Assembly (NCBI GenBank): GCA_013399695.1
Contig: VXAU01000752.1
Location: 147,201 to 211,200, forward strand
Origin: Formicarius rufipectus
Lineage: Eukaryota > Chordata > Aves > Passeriformes > Formicariidae
Direction: 5' to 3'
Length of the DNA: 64,000 nucleotides
The position numbers and the translations under genes were made by a program. Numbering within the stretch: the first letter of the stretch is position 1; the number at the start of each line of letters is the position of its first letter. Below the pieces are notes generated by a model, which ran no database searches, was not told the origin of the DNA, and was given only the letters and a program-made list of their open reading frames with translations. Shown piece after piece: positions 47,268 to 59,945 of this stretch.

Positions 47268-50085
47268 CTACTCTGAAAACAGAATTACTAATGTTCTTTC
47301 TTTTTTTCTTATTACTTATCTGTATCAGATCTGAGTTCTTCAAAAAGAGTCATGCATTTAACACTAAAGTACACTTTTAGAGACAGATAATAAAATCACA
47401 GGAAGAATTCTTGTGAATAGCTTTGCAGAAATCCATCTTCTGGTTTTCAGGGTGAACAGCCTGACATGTAATGGGTCTGTATAGTGATATGTCTGTACAG
47501 CTAAACTCTGTTGCAGACTGATTGGGTAGTTTTGTCCATCCTATTAAATAGAAGGAACCAAAAGTTTTTATTATGTCCCAAACTTCTGTAGGAACATAAC
47601 ACCTAAAAATTAAACAAGGTGAATAAATGTGGAGCAGCACTCAAGTTTATTAATTTTTTTTTTTTTTTTTTTTCCCGTTTACATGATCAGGTTCAAATTT
47701 CAGTCAGGTTTTTCATCACAATGTCTTTTTCCCATTTGCCTTATTATCATCTGCCCACTTTCTTATTCCCAAACTTTGATATAGTCCCATATTTCACAGC
47801 TCTCTAGTAATTTTTTATTTTTTCTATTTTTGTTTCTGATGACACTGCCAGTCATAAATGATGACCAGTAATTGGCACTACTTGATGAATTCAACATCTA
47901 TTACCAGGGAAATCTCACAGGAGCTCCTCTATGTCAAATAGTAGTTCTCCTGAAACCTGGTTGCAATAAGATTTGTCTTCTTTTTCTTCTTAATCTTCAT
48001 CTGCCTGTCAGCCCCCTTGTTGCCAGAGAACCAGTCTTCTAATGCTTCTCAAGTAAACTCCGTCTTCTGTCAATGAACCTTCATCTTCTTTCACATCCTC
48101 TTTAACTACCTGACTTCAATTTTCCAACTTTCTTGCAATAACCAGTTCCCATTATTCCATGTTAGCTTCTCAGTTTTCTTGTCAGGTCCCAGATCCATGC
48201 CTTCATTTATTCCTGACATACATTCTACACAAATTCTAGTTCCAGAACATGAGAAACAACATCAGAGCTGGGAGGCAGAGGATATTGAACTTTCCTTTCA
48301 GTGAAAATCCATACTTAGGTTCGTTTTAACTGATCTTGTAAATACACGTTGAGAATCTTAATTTGCTTTCAAAGGAAGGTGAAAGTGAAGAACAGAATTT
48401 TTTTTCTTCTTTTCTTCCTATTCACTTTAATGTCAAAAGTTTTGAAAAGCAACTTTCAGAAAAAACCTTTTCTTCATATTTCTGAATTAAACATGGTGAA
48501 ATTTCTCTATTGGAATCTGTTACTATCTATAGCTATCAGACAAAGTTAGTTTGGTGATAAATCTGGAAAAGTCTAGTTTTCAGCCATTCTATAGCCTCAT
48601 TAACATGTCTCAAGAATTTAATAGCCGTTTAAACTGAGCACATGAATGCAACATGCAGCACAGAAATGCCCTTCTGCAAATCAAGGCTAAATAGCATTAG
48701 TGAGAAGAGAATTTTGCTTTGTTGTAGAGTGGAGCAGCAATCTGGTAAGAGCTTTTGTTAACTGTAATTAGAAAAGCTTTGATATCTTTTCTATGATTTT
48801 TACCCATTTTGTAGAGTGAGTTATTCTCTAAGCAGAATGCAGTTCACAGGCTGCTGTATAAGTCCTTCTCCCTTCTTATCTGGAGGCCCATGATATGAAG
48901 ACTGACAGGAGTTAATTGGAAATCTAGCCCTCTGTTAATTTCCATATATGTTTTTTATATATCTTTCCTCTAGAGTGTAACAACAGAATTCTTTTTAATT
49001 ACAAGAAAAACAATATCCACTGTTTGCATTCCACAGTTGTTGGAAAATGAGGTTTGTTAAAGTGACAGCACGGTCCTTACAAAATGTTACTTTGGTGCTG
49101 CCTGTGCAGTACCAGGAAAAGAAGAAATCACTGATGGGTCAGACCTGTGGATCTATCCAGAGCAAGGGCAGCTGTGTCTTTAACACAGCATTTCAGTTAC
49201 AAACATCTTTTGTTTGTCTTCCTATTTCTCTGCTGTACAGATGGGAATGGGGCTAGACAGCTGCCTTTAGCCTTGCCTCTCACCTTGCACCAGACAGAAT
49301 GTTGTATTTAGATTTTTTTTTAATATTTCTCTATTTTATTTCTAGTGTCTTAAAAGAAAAATATGGCATGATGCTTTAAGTTTTTCTTTTTATTTCTTTT
49401 TCCTATTTTTGGAATCAAGTGACAATGTGTATGGCAACTTTCATCTGTCTGTTGTGGTTAATCCAGGTAGTAATTTAATCTTGTTTTGAATGGTGTGAGA
49501 TGGAAGCTGATTTTCCAGAATCTGATTGGCAGAAAGTCTTTATATGCTGTATTCTCTGCCTTTTACAATTCAGACTAGTGCCACCTTGGAGATCTTTGTG
49601 CTCCACACTCAAGTGTGTTACTGAGCTTATTTTCCCATTGAGCATGTTCTTTACATGATCTTCTGGCACAATTTATGTTTTGTACTTAAGAAAGAAACAT
49701 ACCTGGTTTATCTTAGTCTTGCTAAGATTTCCCATTAATACTATAACAATGGCCATAAACCCATGCAAATCCTTGATCTATAAAAAACAAAAATACAAAT
49801 TAATTCAACAAATGCTTCAACACAGATTTCTTCTTGAGATATTACTAGCTCATGGTACGTTCCAAAATGGAGGAAGTGCTAATACATAACACGTAACATA
49901 CAACATGCAGTTTTCTAGCCCAAAATTCAAAAGTAATGAAAATAGCTGTAATTTTATAATTGCCAAAAAAAGGGCAAAATTGCATGCCAATCACCCTATT
50001 GCCTTGGCAATATCTCATGAAACTATTAAGGCATGGCAACTACCAGAGTCTGTCAGTAATTCATTATACTAGGTAAAGATCCTGA
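47268..50085. other. AT-rich intergenic DNA, nothing recognised
   Basis: About 2.8 kb. It includes a T-run at about 47651-47673 and a pyrimidine-rich patch at about 47960-48240. No gene could be supported. Confidence 0.55.
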
Positions 50086-51070
50086 CCTTGTCTGCACATC
50101 CACAAGGGGCTTGAAGAGGTGATAATGGGTGTGGGATCCAAGAAACATTCTGACCTGTCTGTCCCCAGGCCCATCTCGGGAGTGGTAGTGGGGAATTCAA
50201 GTTAAGGACTTGGAAGGAGGAACACCCTGTGTCTGATCAGCTCAATCTGCACTGCCTTGTGCTTCAACTCCAGTCCCAATTTTTTTGGGTGAGGGGGTCT
50301 CTATTCAGTGTGCAGCTGCATGTATGTGGATCCAAGTCTCAGCCTTGGAGTTGGGAGCAGGGCAAAAGCCTGAGTGTGTGGTGCAACAACTGAACCAAAT
50401 GCAAGGGAGTGAAGGTGAGTATTTAGGAAGATCCAGATGCATGGGCTAGTAAATAGGTGACATGGCCTGGGAGCCAGGAGAGGACGGTGTATTTCAGACC
50501 TAAGCTGCATAAGGATCTGGCTTTGGAGGGCTGGAAAGTCACACATATTTGCTGGAGAGACTACAGGGTGTGGGGAACAACCATGATCTTCTGGCATGTG
50601 TATTTCTCTGTGTGAAGGTGCCTCTAGGCATGCAGCACTTGGGGTGAGTGAGGATGCATGAAGGATTTGAGCATCCAAGGACAGATCCTAGGGGATCATA
50701 TGTGTCAGGAAAGGGTTGGGACAGAATGGAAGAGGATGGGGGAGTGAGTAAGGAGGTCTCTGATGTACACCTACAGCTGCTGGGGCTCTCATGCCAGGTG
50801 TCAGTAATTGAAGAGACTGGAATACAGGAGGAGCTGCTGGGTGTACTGTCTGAGCCTGGTTAATGCAGGGATGCACTGTAATTCCCACACTGTACTTCCC
50901 ACTACCAGACCTTCATCCTAATCAACCAGAGAAAAGAACAAGATGAGGCCATTTGTGTCCTTTGTGTTAACATGAGACCTGACTGTGTCTGTGTTCTTCT
51001 GTGTGGTCATCTCTGTGTATGCAATTGTGTGTACACATGTTTTATACAAATGCATGTGTATGGACCTACT
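50086..51070. other. Unexplained G-rich island of about 1 kb
   Basis: This segment is markedly richer in G than anything nearby outside the LTRs and LINEs, with G clearly exceeding C on the plus strand. GTGTG words and GGATCC/GATCCA-type words recur without a fixed period. At its right end (about 50970-51070) are several CTGTGT/TGTGTG clusters. Overlapping frames of 66-125 codons are open on both strands, as expected for low-AT DNA. It matches neither the CR1 nor the LTR families seen in this window. It could be an unrecognised LTR, an eroded minisatellite or a regulatory or transcribed region. Confidence 0.4.
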
Positions 51071-52317
51071 GATAATACGTGCTTAGTCTCACTGCTGGTT
51101 AGACCTGGGGCACACAGCTGCAGCTCATCAACTCTACCAGGCTATGGATTCAGTCCTCTCTTAAGTAATTATACTGAGTTAAGAATCAAATTGTCATGTT
51201 TGGCATCAAATCTCCCATAATTTGGGGGAAATCTAAGTAATAAAATCAAAAGTAAATGTATGACTTGAATATAAACCAGTGCATTGCATTAAAATCAGTC
51301 CTTCATTTTCTCTGAGAACACATCATCTGAAGGCTATTGCTCAATGAATTATCCCCTCATACATTTTTATCCTTAATTTTATGATCCCAGCATTTAAATG
51401 AGTTAGTTGAGTAAGGTAAACCAGTAGTAAACAGATAGGTCTCTAAAGGGCTCTGCTTTCTGCTGGTTTAGCTCTACCATTATACCTGAGCACACTGATA
51501 CTATCATGAGCACTGTCATAAGCCTTGTGAAAGGAGCTTATGGAGGAAGCTTGTAGCCACAATTACACATTGCCTCAGCTTTGCTGCAATGCAGTGGTAG
51601 GCAGAATTCTTTCTATTTGTTTTCTTTGTGAAGAGAAACTAATGTTTAACTTTTCTTCTTGAATAGAATTTTTTTTTCTGTCTCAGTTTACTTCTTATAA
51701 TGTTCTGCAAGAATAGAAATTTTCTTCTATAAGCACTTAGATCAGTATCATTAGTGATATACCAGCTATCCCACCCAATACTGTTGCAACAAGAACTGGA
51801 ACTTCTTTTGTGACAAAAGTGAAGGGACAACAGGGGCAAGAACACTTGAAGTCTTTGATAAAAACATGGATTGTGTACTAGTATAGTTGAACATAATAAG
51901 CTGTAAGAGAGCTTCTACTTTTTGAAGGAGATTAATACACCCTCTGCATGGGTAACTTTTAGACAGCTCTTAGACACTTTTGGACAACTTTTAGACACTA
52001 CATTGCCAGTTAGTAATCTCTGCTACTATGTGTTCATTTTAAGTTAGAAGATAAACAAATAACTTTAAAAACAATCTGTAGATCCAAAATTTTCAACAAT
52101 CATTTCTGATATATATACAGAATTTCTCAATCTTCTGATCTACCTTTGTTATTCATTAATAAAAAGTCAATAATTTCATCAAGTGAAGTAGTAAAAAAGA
52201 TGGCAATATAAATTGGAAAAACAAGGAAAATATTTTAAATATTCAATGCATACTTGTCTTAACTTACACGTCACTGATTTTTTTTTAAATTTATTTTCTT
52301 CTTTCAATGCATTTTTA
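51071..52317. other. AT-rich intergenic DNA with a small degenerate repeat
   Basis: Unique-looking sequence. At 51955-51998 an 11-12 base word (ACTTTTAGACA and variants) occurs about four times in tandem. Nothing else was recognised. Confidence 0.55.
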
Positions 52318-52400
52318 GTTGTTTGTGGTTTTGTTTTGGTTTTTGGGGTTTTTTTGTGTGTTTGTTTTTTATTATTTTATTTTATTTTATTTTTTATTTC
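52318..52400 (+). repeat. T/G-only tract followed by (TTTTA)n
   Basis: 52318-52370 contains only T and G. It passes directly into ATTATTTTATTTTATTTTAT-type repeats. Confidence 0.85.
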
Positions 52401-52668
52401 ATCTGGGAATAGTTACATTAATCAATCATTGTGGCAGAAGTAAGTTGAATAAGGTCAGAGAATAACATACCATGAGTCTCAGGAGATCATTCTGTCTTTC
52501 AGTCTGCTCCAAGGCAGTATTAGCACTTCTCCTGACAGATATTTTTTTTAACCTTTTCTTAAAGACTTTAATTATAAACCTCCCTAGGCAATCTATTTTC
52601 ACGCTTTATAGTCCTCAGCATTGGATACTTACTAGTCTGATGCCTTCTTTCTTCAGTTTTTCCCCCTT

Positions 52669-52732
52669 NNNNNNNNNNNNNNNNNNNNNNNNNNNNNNNN
52701 NNNNNNNNNNNNNNNNNNNNNNNNNNNNNNNN
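52669..52732. other. Assembly gap (64 N)
   Basis: Sixty-four undetermined bases after a CCCCCTT run. Confidence 0.99.
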
Positions 52733-53026
52733 TTTGTAACATGGTTCATGAAATATTATTCACATTCAGTCCTTTCTCCTTCAGGCTAACCATTATATTT
52801 TCTTATGTCTTTCTTTTCTCCAAAGTCTTACTTTTTTAGAATTTTGATGAAAATCAGAGATTGAGAGTCTTTAGACATCTGACCGAGCTTTACCTGGTTC
52901 ATAACTTCTATGAGTTGCAATACCTGCAACAGATCACAAATCTCTCTGATGCTGGAAGAAAGTGTAATTGCTTGCAAATTATGCTCCTGTTTATTCATTT
53001 TGGCATGGTTGCCATTAGATTAAATA

Positions 53027-53048
53027 GTACTGTACGTAAATACAGTAC
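53027..53048. repeat. Perfect 8-bp hairpin
   Basis: GTACTGTA and TACAGTAC are exact complementary arms around CGTAAA. No function is indicated. Confidence 0.65.
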
Positions 53049-54240
53049 ATTGACATTTTATTTATCCTAAGTTTAGCTTGTGATCCCCTATAACCTCCTT
53101 TACTCAGACATAATTGTGCAATCGACCTGTATTTGTACAGAAAATCAATCCTGCTTACAGTTAGGAAACTTGCAGCTGTCCTGATCAGATCACTTTCTAT
53201 TTTATTTCTTCCATTTCTTAAGACCATTTTATATTCTGATCATGCTTTGTCATGACTGTGCAGCCACCTCCTACTCTAGTTTCATCTGTCATATCCTCTA
53301 TTTAATCACTGAGGTAATTTATTAAAATATTATCATACCTTAATGAGGCATATAAGTTGCCAGACAAAGAATTTTAGTAGTGATTGTAGCTGTGATATTT
53401 TTATTAGAAACTCAATTATTAGTAATGCAGAGATATACTGTATTTGCTGGACTCACCCCATCATAGTGAAACACAAGGTAAAGATAGACTGTATTCTTAG
53501 TCATACACAGAAATATAAACAATAGGAGAAACGAGAGTGTGAAGTTAGAATTTTGGTAAAAGGAAAAATGCTTTAAAAAAAACCCTGACTTACCTTTTAG
53601 GCACAAAAACAACTCGTACTTTGACCGACTTATCTTTTGAGCTTGATCTGGCAGCACAGGATTTCTAACATTGAAAAAACATTTTTCAAAACCTTTATAA
53701 ATTTACTCTTAAACTTGCTCTTAGTATAGAAACTGTCAGAAGGTTTTTGCATTGCATCAGACTCCACAATGCCATAATTGGTCCTATTAAAAAAAATATT
53801 CTTTTGTTTTACTATCTGAAATAATCATGTCTACTATGCTTCTGATTGCTTATGTCTCTTGTTGATGAGATCTCTTGTATAGTTTGTCATGTTCTTTGAT
53901 CTCACTTGACCATACCTAGCAGACCCTCAAGAAAGAGCAACTGTTTCTCTTTCAGAAGAGGCATTTACCTAACGACAGCAGTAGTTAGAACAAGGCAACT
54001 AGCAGCAATCTCTTGGCAGCCTGCACAGCCTTATATTCCTTTAGCCTTCTGGGCACTCAAGAGGTTGTTTGGAAAAATGAGAAGAAAAATAGGAATTTAG
54101 ACAGCATTTAGTTCAATCTTAAAGACCAAAGGCATCCAAGAAACCAACCGGAAGCCGGCAGATAGAATCAAGAACATATAGGATACTTGTGATTTTCCTG
54201 AGTGCAGTTAGAGGCCAGAAAGAAAACTGTGGCACTAGAT

Positions 54241-54270
54241 GTTTAGGTACTTCAAGTTTAGGTACTTGAA
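54241..54270. repeat. Direct repeat overlapping an inverted repeat
   Basis: GTTTAGGTACTT occurs twice, 15 bases apart (54241 and 54256). TTCAAGT...ACTTGAA (54251-54270) forms 7-base inverted arms around TTAGGT. This is a small local duplication. Confidence 0.65.
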
Positions 54271-57200
54271 TTCCTCTCAGGTTGTCTGAATATGCCAGTT
54301 TCTAGGCTTAGAGTGTTGAGTGAGGAACTTAACATCAGTCACTTACTCTCTGATTACAATGGTTTTGATCTGGTTGAAGAAAAATACTAATAAAACTTTA
54401 TAATATCTAAAATATGCAGTATGATTCAAAATGCTAATAAAGCATGACATTAATTTAAAAATATAAAATATATAAAATATAAAAATATGATATATTTTAT
54501 GTTTTACATTGCATTCATCTTAGGTAACCTTAGGTAACGTCTTTCCTTGGGTCTTCCAGGAAGGCCCAAGTGTTTTCCTCTCTCTTCTGTCCATCTCCAT
54601 TTCACCAGTTCTTTAAAATTAAGTGCTTCTAATTTATTTGGGAGATATTATTAGACATCTCAATTCAATAGTCTTATTTCTTTGGAGAGAAAATATCAGA
54701 TCAGAGATAATATTTTCTGTTACGTGTGTAGATTCATGCCTTGGTGATTTGAAAAGGAATAACATTCCATTACATTTTTTGACGTTGCCTTCACTGTTCA
54801 AAGTGAAGTATATTTTATATAAATCTGGATGTTGTCCTAATACTTGATATAGACATTTAAAAGGATAAATGTGTGTAGCTCATTGCTAGCCTTTGACTGA
54901 GACCAGTTTTGATGGCAATCAAGCATTTTTTGGATGATAAAAGCTGCAGGCCATTCAATCAATTTTTTTGTTGTTGTGGTTGTCTAGGAAATAATAAACT
55001 CTTACTGAAATATTCTTGACTGAAAATTTTGACTTCTGACATACCTAGTGTTCCCTACAAAGTTTCTGGAATGTTATTTAGAAACCCCAGAGAGTTGTTT
55101 GATATTTGCCATCCATATCAGTCTGATAGCAGATCCATATGCTTTATCTTGGTTGCAGGTCACCACCTTCTGAAGCATTTTCATGACTCTACAAAAAATA
55201 TGAATTAAAATTTCACAGTACAGAAGTAATTTTGGATGCTCAGGGGCTTTTTAGATGTTTTTAAGAACTTTTAAAAAAGGATTCATTTTTCATACAGGTT
55301 TCAACTGCTCAGCTTAGATGTTTCCCATCTATCAGCCAAATATATTTATAATAACAGTAGAACTATATTTACTTGCAATATAAGAAATTGCTATTCTTTA
55401 TGAAGATTTCTAAGGATGTACTTATATTAGTTATTAAGGTATTTGACTTTGAAATAGGATAGCTTGAAAAGTGTTGCTAGTGAAATTGGGTGTTGTTTCT
55501 TTGATATTTCATTTAATACTGGGTTTTATTCTTTACAATGGCTTGAGGCCATAGGTGAATTAGTATTTCTGACAAAGGAGGTTTTATCTGAGAGGAGATT
55601 GTATGTGTATCTGACTGTGAAAACTAGTACGTTATACCTGGTCTTTTGTAAAATTTGCTTCAAAGTGTCAGTAGGGGATGGACAGTTCTTCTTAGTAGGT
55701 TGAATTTTATGCAATTCTATTAATATTTTTCCATTCTAACTCTTTTAGAAATCCCTTTTAAAACTTGTTGAAAAATGAAATCCTGGTTTAAAAGTAAACA
55801 GCTCCTTTAATGTAATGAGATTAGGATTTAATTAAATTCCAGGGTTTGTTTGTTGGTTTTTTTTTTTTTGAAAGCCAGGTACAAAATTAACCATAAGCAA
55901 ATACCATCACTCACACTGTGCACTGTTAGTAATTCTGATTAAGTGGAATGTTAATGTTAATTAACAGGTAAAAGCCCTGTGATAGATTCCTAAAATGTCC
56001 ACTTAGTTGAAGTGTTTCTTCATCTGTTTGTTTTTTAAAGAAATCAAAACCTTTATGGAAACCTGATTCTATAGAGCCAACATGTTCTTCCTGCCATGAA
56101 GATATAAAATGCTATTTAGATTCTAAGCTGTTCTGAATGATTCAATTAGACTTCTTCTATATACTACTTGTGGTTACACCTTGGATTTTCTGGATTTTTT
56201 TTTAACTATAAAATAACAACACTGACATCCAGTGTCTAGTTAAATTAATTGCAATTGAGTAGTCCCCAGGGATACTCCAGGTGCAAATCCTCTATTCCTT
56301 ACATATTTCCTAAATATATTTAAAGGTGACAGTGCATCGTACAAAGTAATAGAAAAAGCCTTCTAGGAGTTAATATGTGCAACTAAAAGAAAAAAAAAAA
56401 AAAAAAGAAAAAGAAATAAAGAAGTCAATAAATATAATGACAAAGACTGAAATAAGTTATTTCATATAAAGCTATGAGGTGGTATCACTACGAAAAGAAA
56501 TTGAGTTCAAGGTAGAATAACTTAATTCTTTTTCCCCACCCAGATTTTCTTTCATTGACAAAATCTATTCAGCTTAGTTAGTTACACCTTTTGAAATGTT
56601 CACTTTTTTTTCCCTCAAAGAGTGCTCATGCATTTTAATGCATCTGCAGGATGTAAGTGACACTAAAGAAGCCCTCTAAGAATCTAAGAAAAGTAACATA
56701 AAGGAATGCTACAGATGGTCTCACATGAAAAGGTGAGATTTTCTCCACCCATAGTGATTTACTTATCTCTCAGAGTCACAGAAAAGCCAAGACTCTTGTG
56801 GTCAACCAGTCTGTCAGTGACCCACTTTAGGGACCCTTCACTGAAGAGTCCTGCTGAATTGGAGGGTGATTCAACTGCCCTTTTCAGGGTCAGCCAACAG
56901 CATAAGGAAGACCTCTCAGCAGATCTTCCCACTTTATGACCTCTCAACAGGTTTCCCACTTTATTCAAGTATGTTACTTTCTGCCACCAGCTGCTAGCAC
57001 CCATGAAAGGCTCACACTAACAGTTTAAGGAATAACATTCTTTATTAACAGAAACCTGTGACATGTTAAGGTTTGAGGGTTACTGGTGGTAGTATATGAC
57101 TGCAAAAAATATATTCAAAGCAATATACAGAGATATATATATATATATATAATATACAGATAATCTCCAATAAAAGAATATTTACGGAGTATGGTTCTTA

Positions 57201-57455
57201 CCCAGTAGACAACCCAATGAAGGGAAAAGACAGATTCAACCTGTTGACTGATCCCAGTAGCTGCAATGGAATCTTCCCTGAAAATGTAGTTCAGTCTGAT
57301 TTAGGAAGCATTTCTTGACATACAAAATGAGATCCTGAATGCCTTCAAAATTTTAGAGAGAAACTTGTTAATAAAAACACATTATTAACTAGATAAAAAA
57401 TAATAATATTTTAAGAGAATGAGTTTATATATGAAAGGAGGTGCAGAACTGTAGA

Positions 57456-57460
57456 AGGTT
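57456..57460. repeat. Left target-site duplication AGGTT
   Basis: AGGTT precedes the LTR. AGATT (58066-58070) follows it, a 5-bp duplication with one change. Confidence 0.65.
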
Positions 57461-58065
57461 TGTCATGGTATAAACCTATAGCAACGAACACCAATCAGCA
57501 GCAAACCACCACAAAACTGCTCACTCGCTTCCCCACCATCAGGCTCAGGAAGATAATTGGAAGGGTGAAAGTAAGAAAACCCATGGGTTGAGATAAAGGG
57601 AGTTTAATAGGTAAAGCAAAAGTCATGCACACAAGCAAAGCAAAAGGAGGAATTCATTCACCACTTCCCACAGGCAGACAGGTGTTCAGCCACCCCCAGG
57701 AAAGCAGTGCTCCATCATGCATAATGATAATTTGGGAAGGCAAACACCATCACTCCAAAGGTCCTGTCCCTTCCTTCTTCTTCCCTCAGCTTTAAATACT
57801 GAGCATCATGTGGTATGAGATATCAGTTTTGTCCATTGGAGTTCGTTGTCCTGGCTGTGACTCCTCCCAGCTTCCCAGGCACTACCAGCCCCCTAGCCAG
57901 AGTGGTAGGACAAGGAGTAGAAAAGGCTTTGATGCTGTGCAAGCCCTGCATAGAAATACCAAAAACATCTTTATGTTATCACCACTGTTTTTAACAAATC
58001 TAAAACCCACCCCTTCACTGTCTACTGTGAAGAAAATTAACCCTACCTCAGCAAAAACTAGTACA
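57461..58065 (+). mobile_element. Solo LTR, TGTCATGGT...TACA family
   Basis: This 605-bp LTR begins TGTCATGGTATAAACC and ends CTAGTACA. Imperfect 5-bp duplications flank it (AGGTT/AGATT). Interior blocks match the LTR at 25975-26550: GGGTTGAGATAAAG, GTTTAATAGGTAAAGC, AGGAATTCATTCACCAC, GTTCAGCCACC and GAAGGCAAACACCATCACTC. The family is a very common bird LTR type, and the 5-bp duplication fits an ERVL-like integrase. No internal genes are present. Confidence 0.9.
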
Positions 58066-59478
58066 AGATTTTTGCTTACTTAATTAACTTACAGTTCCTA
58101 AAATGTCTGCTTATGCTTGCTATGAAATATTTTAAGTATTTGAATTAATGCCTTCAATAAATTAGTAAGAATAACTCTAGATCATTCCAGTTAATATCTT
58201 TCCTGTTGGCATAATTTTCTGAAGAGAAAAGTATGACATTTATATTCAATACTTGATAAAAAAGGTTTCTTTCACCAAAATTATTAAGAAGATGACTAGA
58301 CACAGCCAATATCAGTTTGTGCATCTTAATACAACGCTTAGCTCCTCAAATGCTTTTGTCAATTGCTGATTAACTATATGTTTAGAGACACATAGAGCCT
58401 TATGCTGCGCTTGTCAAAAATAGTTAAGGAGTCAAGAACTTGCCAAAAATTTCAGGAAGTTACAAGATATAGTCTTTGTGAAAAAAACACAGTCAGAAGA
58501 AGACACTTGTGATCACAGTGGTTTATCAGATATTCTATTTAGAATGAGCAAGAGTTGTTATTCTTTGTCTACCATATTGCTCAGGTATCAAAGGGGCTGT
58601 CAACACCAGGAGGCAAATGCTCAGTAAGCTAAAGTGTTTTTTAACAGTACAGATGTTATTTCTTAATAAATCCCTGTGTGAATATTGTGGATTCCTCTGC
58701 ATGAAATATTTGATTCTACTTTGAAAGTGGAGAAAAATTCTTCACACCTGGATACAGTGAGTGACATTACAAAAAGTTGATTTCTTACAGTACACTGTAA
58801 ATGGATAACCTCTAATGCTCAAACAGGCCTGTCAATATTCTATACTTTATTTCTGACATCTAGGTACAGTTAGGAAGTATTTTAAGAATGGTCCAGTATT
58901 TTTCAGTCCCTTCTAAAAATCAAATTTTGCATTCTACAATCTAAGTTTCGGAGTCAGTTAGGTACTTCAAGACAAGATTTTTAAAATATGTTGGTGCCTT
59001 TGGTTGCAGGTGAGAAACAAAGAAGACTAGGTGTCAAAGTAGAAATAGGACACAATTATCTCTATTAGTTTGTGTGCAAATGAACCTTGCATACCAAATG
59101 CAGCTTTGGAATCCCAGTTCAAAAGAAATATAGTAGAAAATGAAAACAAAGATACCTTACAGATGATCACAGGTATGGCTTAGTTTTCATGAGAAGTGTT
59201 GAGATATGATCAAGACTGCTAGTCTGGAAAAAAGACAAACACAGAGCAGCAAGGGATATGATCGAAGATTTAATATCCTGATACTAAAGTCAACAGATAA
59301 CAATGGTCTCTATTAAGTAAATGAACAGAAGGTGTCAAATAAAATCATCAGATTGCATATGCAAAACAAAAAGAAAAAGGCACTTCACACAATGCAAAAT
59401 AACATCTGGTAGTGTTCCTTATATTTTACAGGCTCTTTTAGACATTGATAGAAAATACTGAGATAAATGCTTTTTTTT
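58066..59478. other. AT-rich intergenic DNA, nothing recognised
   Basis: About 1.4 kb of unique-looking sequence with no supportable feature. Confidence 0.6.
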
Positions 59479-59591
59479 TAGTCATAGAACAGTTCATGTC
59501 AGAAGATAACCTAGTTCCAGCCGTTCTGCCATATACGTCTTTCACTAGGCAAGGTTGCACAAAGCTCTGTCCAACCTGACCTTCAACACTT
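59479..59591 (-). mobile_element. CR1 LINE, minus strand, 3' end (left part of a split element)
   Basis: It starts with GTCATAGAACAGTTCATGTC and runs to CCAACCTGACCTTCAACACT. These are the complement of a CR1 3' end up to the AACCTGACCTT block. The same CR1 continues after an inserted LTR at about 59946. Confidence 0.82.
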
Positions 59592-59945
59592 CAGTCACGC
59601 TCACCATACACTGACTCATCCCCAGCTCATCCCTGAACAGTCGCCAGGTCCTTCTGGCCAACTTCTCCCTATTTATATACAGAGCATGATGTTCAATGGA
59701 ATGGAATATCAGTTTGGCCAGTTCAAGTCAGTTATTCTAGATATGCTCCTTCACAGCTTCTTGTACACCTGTGCTCACGGGCAAAACACAGAACACTGAA
59801 AAGTCATTGATTTACAGCAAACACTATTAATAAAAACTAAAACATGCATGTTTTATCAACACTAGAATCATAATAAATCCAAAACACAACACTATACCAG
59901 CTATTAAGAAGACAACAAACTCTACTGTAGACAAAATCAGGACAA
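59592..59945 (+). mobile_element. 5'-truncated LTR inside the CR1 (same family as 57.5 kb)
   Basis: The last 350 bases or so of the family seen at 25975 and 57461. Evidence is the ACAGAGCATGATGTTCAATG block, GGAATATCAGTTTGGCCAGT, AGCTTCTTGTACACC, CAACACTAGAATCATAATAA and a closing TACCAGCTATTAAGAAGACA with AAAATCAGGACA. The 5' half, including the TGTCATGG start, is missing. The CR1 word around the junctions (CAACACTT / CAACTTTC) is roughly duplicated. Confidence 0.82.

Larger units (their letters stand above)
52733..57460. other. AT-rich intergenic DNA, nothing recognised
   Basis: About 4.7 kb. It contains small inverted repeats (53027-53048, 54251-54270), a T/G run at 55842-55870, an A-rich run at about 56388-56406 and (TA)n at about 57131-57151. 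A GC-richer patch at about 56780-57000 matches no family I recognise. Frames are 60-81 codons without domains. Confidence 0.5.
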
